Shown here one piece after another: positions 59,762-64,000 of a stretch of DNA of 64,000 nucleotides. Source of the stretch: Heterodera schachtii (Eukaryota; Nematoda; Chromadorea; Rhabditida; Heteroderidae). Positions within the stretch are counted from its first letter, which is position 1; every line of letters begins with the position of its first letter. The stretch lies in NCBI GenBank assembly GCA_023374025.1, contig SIJG01000135.1, positions 34,477 to 98,476 on the forward strand, in the 5' to 3' direction. Below the pieces are notes generated by a model, which was given only the letters and a program-made list of their open reading frames with translations, was not told where the DNA came from and searched no databases. Made by a program: the position numbers and the translations under genes.

Positions 59762-60939
59762 AGCCACCCTTTTTTCAGTTTCATCTCCGCTGATTGTTGG
59801 CTCAAAGTGTTCGATTTGCTGCCGCCTTCTCAACTTGGCCTTGGCATTGCGCTGATCAGCCACCGATTTGACTATTATGTGGACGAACACTTCAAAACGC
59901 GCAAATGGACATTGAAATTTATTCAAATTGGAAAAATAGGAGAGAATGGCACCAAGGAAATGGGAATTATCAATTCATCTTTGAAATCATTGCCAATTCC
60001 GCAAATTCAATTGCCACGCAAAGATAACGGATTCGAACGCATCCAGATATTGTAAAAATGGCTATATGTAGAAAATGTAGACAGACCTTCCCATTTTTAG
60101 TTTCATCGACCGAAATGTCATTGCTTTTTTTCACCATTTTCGTCGTCTTTTCTCCTCTTGTGGTCCAATTAATTTGTCCATCTGTACGACCAATGATCGC
60201 ATTTCGGAGTTGATTTTGCCCAACATTTGGCCAATGCTTGGAAAAAACATCTGTGCCATACATTTGTCCGCCAAAATTTTCCGCCGTTTGCGCAAATTGG
60301 CTCCATTAATTCTCAACGTCATCATCTGCTCCTATTTTGACGAAATCTTCCCCGAATTCCCATGCGATGACAATGCCATGGCGTCGGATGGCCAAGCGGT
60401 GGCCAAATGGCTTTTCACTCCACTTCAAAACAAGGTGCCAAAGGTGTTGAGATGTTGGTTGGATACGAAAGATGATGGGAATTTGTCGTCGAGGATTGAA
60501 GCGTTCAAAGCGGTGATTTCGAATTGATTATTCGGCACTTTAACGGATTTTTGCGCGTTGCTAACTATATTTTTTTCGTCTAATTAAAAACTGGGGACGA
60601 AAAATATTCTTCTCTTTTGATTTTTCATTAGGCCCCGTCGGGCCACCTAAACTGTAAAAAGTGCTCATCTTTGGGTTCTGCTCCCACCCCAACCGAAAAG
60701 GGTCATTCATTTAGTGTTTCTTAACCAATTTTTCCATCTTTTAGGCTTTTGCATCGGCTTCTTCCTCCGTCAATTTCATTGTCGTCATTTGGTTTATTCT
60801 GTCATCTTTTGGTCACGGCAATGATTCCGTTGTGCCATTTGTGCTGACCAACGAATTGACACGGGAACAATTGGCATTGAAAAGAACCAAAAATTGCAAC
60901 TGTTTTCTGTTTGTCCGTTGTCCAATTGGCCGAGACGAA

Positions 60940-61323
60940 GGGTCGGGGTCACTTCGGCGCGGACCATTTCGGTGCCGCAAATTTTGAAATGCTATAACTT
61001 TTTTATTTGTCAGTTAACCTTAGCCAATCTGGCATCATTTGAAAGCTCTATGTGTGCTCTATATTTACATGTCAAAATAGGAATGATGATTCAAAAACAA
61101 AAAAGTTATGGCACGCGGCGCCGAAAAAGCCAAGAAAAAGTCAATTTTTGAGGTTTTTCGCATAACTTTTTTGTAAACTGACAAAATTTTTTGAAATTTT
61201 GCATGCTAATACAGAATCTTAAAAAGAGCTATCGAATGATACCAAAAATATTTTATTTTGTTGATAATGAAAAAAATTGTTAGCAATGGCGCCGAAAAAG
61301 CCGGCGCCGAAGTGGGCGGTTCC
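60940..61323. mobile_element. MULE-like element, 384 bp, TSD CGAGACGAA
   Basis: A perfect 9-bp duplication lies at 60931-60939 and 61324-61332. Ends are imperfect inverted repeats, both with CACTTCGGCGC after a variable 9-10 bases. The interior has mirrored AAAAAGTTATGG-type and AAAGCTC/GAGCTATCGAATGATACC segments. A 9-bp duplication is typical of Mutator-like elements. It interrupts exon 4 of A5. Confidence 0.85.
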
Positions 61324-61701
61324 CGAGACGAAAGCAAATGGGAAGAAGAGGCGATTGGCTGGCAATTTCATGATCAGTGGAATCAAATTGACATTGGAAT
61401 TTGTAATGATGATGGCATCGGGGACGGGTCAGCGAATTCTTACTCAAAAATTCAAATTTATTTGTGTTTCTATTATTAGTCTTCTCGACGAAACTCCCGG
61501 CCCGAGTGACCAGCAGAAATGAATGGATTTACAGAAAAGTGATCGATCTAATTGAATTTGGAATTTTTAAAATGGGTTTGAGACTATTTTGACGTGCTTT
61601 GAAAAATTGTTCTTTTTGTTGTAATGATGTTTTTTGTTTAAATTTTTTAGATGAAATTATGGTAAATTGTACCATTTGAAATGAAAATGATTAATTATTA
61701 T

Positions 61702-62308
61702 TAGGGATTCTTTTTTTAGGCAAATGCCTAAAATTTCTGCGCACTTAATACGCTTAGATAAGCACGAAAAAAGCATTTTCCACTTGGTTTGGGGTGTCTA
61801 CGATGACTTTTATAATGCCTATTTTTGCCTATTTTGGACTTTTTGTGCTTAATGCCTATTTGCCTATTTTTGTGCCTATTTCGCCATTATTGAGGACTTT
61901 TTCAGGATTTCCGGAAAAATAGTTAACAAAAATGCAATAAAAATGAAAAATACACCCCTAAAAATCACTTGAAATTTTTTCGAAAATATACACCCGTAAG
62001 AATTGAAACATTTTTTTTCACAAAAATTGATCCTCAAAATTCAATTATTTTTTCATAATAAAAATTTTGGTTTAAAAAATTATTTTTATCGAAAACAACT
62101 TTAAAACAATTGAAATATGGGCAAAATAAGTTTTTTGATTAATTTTTACGTGTTTTGCTGCCTAAAAAGCTTTAATAAAAAAATTTTTTTGCCTATTTTA
62201 GTGCCTATTTGAGGGTTTTTGTGCCTATTTGGTGCCTATTTTGCGATTTTTTTCTGCCTTTTTAGGTGCCTATTTCGCGATTTTTTGTGCCTAAAAAAAG
62301 AATCCCTA
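61702..62308. mobile_element. hAT-like MITE, 607 bp, TSD ATTATTAT
   Basis: 21-bp inverted ends starting TAGGGATTCTTTTTTTAGGC; duplications at 61694-61701 and 62309-62316. The interior repeats TGCCTATTTTTGTGCC and contains two inverted copies of the TACACCCCTAA motif (61950, 61988). Non-coding. The duplication sequence is simple, so its weight is lower than in the other elements. Confidence 0.88.
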
Positions 62309-62508
62309 ATTATTATCCAATGTTTAAAGTTGCCTAAACAAAATTATTTTTTCAATAGTCGGCTCAAATCTCTCTCAAATGGGTGTTATTTCATCTTGGT
62401 ATCATTCAAAAGTCTTAATATGCTCTAGTCTTACCAAAATAAAAAATAAATTTTCAACTTGGAAAATTTTATTCAGAAAAAAAGTTCAAAATTTCGACTT
62501 TTTCAATT

Positions 62509-62589
62509 GCAAATACAGCTAAATGTGTTTAAAAGGTAATTAAAATTTTTATTAAAAATTCCTTACATTTTCCTTAAACGTCGATTCAT
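62509..62589 (-). pseudogene. Family B exon 1 relic with promoter
   Basis: A 23-nt exon at 62589-62567 (MNRRLRK, GTAAGG donor) and an acceptor with ten bases of exon 2 (to 62509) match the gene starting at 19396. Homology then stops. Upstream sequence to about 62800 also matches the 19.4-19.6 kb promoter. The intervening gene body is gone. Confidence 0.8.
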
Positions 62590-63143
62590 TTTGCGGCAAT
62601 TAGGCCAAGCACACACTTATAATTAATTAGTTCGTCGTAAATTATGATTACAAAAAATTATGACATTAAATTTTACTTTTCTATGCCTTTTATCTATATG
62701 GCTTTTTCTCAAAATTGGCACTCTCTTTTTATAAGTTTTTCGATTCGGTGCGCTACGCTTTTATTTTAGTATAAAATGCCTTTGTTTCTCTTCCTCCTCC
62801 CCATTCATTCATCATTCGCCCGATTTTTGCATTTATAACCAAAATTGGAAGATGAAAATTTCAAAACAATTTAGAAAAAATGCCACAATTTGAGCTACGA
62901 TTTTCTCAAAAGGATTTATGCCAATGGGAAACATTCTGTGCGCCCTGTGTTGATTTAAAAAAAAAATTCAATCTAGGCCCTAAAACTCAGTTTTCCATTT
63001 TCATTCAAATTTTGCATTATTTTCGGATTAAATAAAATTTATTTATTTTTTTAAAAGGCACCTGCGTATTTCACATAATTTTTGTCAGTTTTTGCTAAGC
63101 TAATTTAAATCAGTCGAAATCTCTCTTAATTTGCCTCAACAAA
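62590..63143. promoter_or_regulatory. Divergent promoter upstream of A6
   Basis: 554 bases between the family B relic ATG and the family A ATG. The first 210 bases are almost the same as 19397-19600, including GATTCGGTGCGCTACGC and TATAAAATGCC. Confidence 0.55.
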
Positions 63144-64000
63144 ATGTCCGACCGCCGAAAAGAAGCGGAGAAAAAGATGGCAAAAGCAATGTAAAATTAA
63201 AATTAAAAATGCCAATTTTGAATTAGAATTTTAAATTTTGTTTTCCCATTTTCTTCAGTTTCATCTCCGCCGATTGTTGGCTTTCGGTGTTCGATTTGCT
63301 TGCGCCGTCTCAACTTGGCCTCGGAATTGCGCTGATCAGCCACCGATTTGACTTTTACGTCGACGAACACTTCAAGACTCGCAAAAGGACACTGAAACCT
63401 ATTCAAATTAAAAGAAAAATTGGAGAGAATGGCACAAATCAAATGGAAATTGTCAATTCAACCCATTCGAAATCGTTGCCAATTCCGCAAAAACCGTTAC
63501 CAAAGAAAGTCGTCGGATTCAAAACCATTTCAATAGAGTAAATTGGATTAATTATCTAATTGTTTTCTATTGATCTCATTACAGATACATCGACAACAAT
63601 GTGATCGCTTTTCTTCACTGTTTTCGTCCGCTTCTCACCATTTGTCCGATTTATTTGAACATCAATGCGCACTATGACCGGGTTATGGACTTCATTTTGC
63701 ACAACATTTGGCCAATGCTCGGAAAAAACCTTTATGGCGTGGGATTGCCCGCTGAATTTTTCCGCCGTTTGCGACAATTCGTCCCATCACTGTTCACCAA
63801 TTTGCCATTGTTACGCGTTGCCAAATTCTATTTGGTGAACGTATTTCCCAAATTTCCGGCCGATGACAGTGCCGCGGCATCGGATGGACAAATGGTGGCC
63901 AAATGGATTTTCACTCCGCTTCAAAACGATGTGCCAAAAGTGCTCAAATGCTGGTTGAACATAAGGGATACGTCGTGGATTGAAGCCTTCAAAGCGGTGC
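63144..64000 (+). CDS. F-box-like family A gene, 5' part (A6)
   Basis: Exons 63144-63190, 63259-63537 and 63585-63996; a GTGC donor is cut by the window end. Start MSDRRKEAEKKMAKAI; F-box-like ADCWLSVFDLLAPSQLGLG and ISHRFDFYVDEHFKTRKR; YIDNNVIAFLHCFRPLL; NIWPMLGKNLYGVGLP; FPADDSAAASDGQMVAKWIF. Phases match the family. The remaining exons are outside the window. Nothing visible suggests inactivation. Confidence 0.85.

Larger units (their letters stand above)
58502..61522 (+). pseudogene. F-box-like family A gene disrupted by an insertion (A5)
   Basis: Exons 58502-58548, 59779-60051, 60101-60512, 60745-61427 (with insertion) and 61480-61522 (TGA). Start MSDNRKEAEEKMAKAI; F-box-like ADCWLKVFDLLPPSQLGLG; FIDRNVIAFFHHFRRLF; DGQAVAKWLFTPLQNKVPK; VLTNELTREQLALKR. 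In exon 4 a 384-bp element plus its 9-bp duplication splits CPIGRDE from DESKWEEEAIGW and brings an in-frame TGA shortly after its start. Removing those 393 bases restores phase to the end, so the gene was intact until this event. Intron 1 also holds a 1.2-kb long-TIR element. A shortened or alternatively spliced product is possible but not shown. Confidence 0.83.

Overview
The window reads as nuclear DNA of a nematode, most likely a plant-parasitic cyst nematode (Heterodera/Globodera type). It is AT-rich, and its genes have many short introns with TTTTCAG- or TTTTAG-like acceptors. Interstitial copies of the nematode telomere hexamer TTAGGC are present. The gene content is dominated by families that are expanded in such genomes: F-box-like genes, BTB-BACK-MATH genes and secreted ubiquitin-like proteins. 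The genus is inferred, not shown. No rRNA, true tRNA, CRISPR array or bacterial operon is visible. I derived exon coordinates by eye from frame, splice dinucleotides and comparison of paralogues inside the window. Exon phases close exactly in every model called intact.

Layout. 0-0.3 kb: 5' part of an F-box-like gene. 2.5-13.4 kb: a large imperfect palindrome whose arms carry copies of a membrane-anchored C2H2 zinc-finger gene and of the 3' half of a BTB-BACK-MATH gene; the right arm and the spacer hold the complete BTB-BACK-MATH gene. 15.7-26 kb: F-box-like family B genes (minus strand) and a divergent family A gene with an acidic tail. 27.6-38.3 kb: a second inverted repeat with a secreted ubiquitin-like gene on each arm; its spacer holds a decaying MATH exon array, a 15-exon BTB-BACK-multi-MATH gene and a broken F-box-like copy. 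40.8-52 kb: a direct segmental duplication of a family A gene, with a third family A gene between the copies. 54-55 kb: a degenerate Fic-domain gene. 56.3-64 kb: a broken family B gene and two family A genes.

Functionally, three ubiquitin-related classes are interleaved: F-box-like genes (SCF adaptor type), BTB-BACK-MATH genes (CUL3 adaptor type) and secreted ubiquitin-like proteins. A joint role is an inference.

The region is very active structurally. Seven non-autonomous hAT-like elements can be delimited to the base by terminal inverted repeats and 8-bp target duplications. Two are nested, and four have an empty site visible in a paralogous copy or are explained by nesting. A MULE-like element with a 9-bp duplication has broken one F-box-like gene. 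Several unrelated elements share internal modules, namely a GC-rich hairpin with a GATA loop and a TTCTTAGGGGTGTATTTTT motif.
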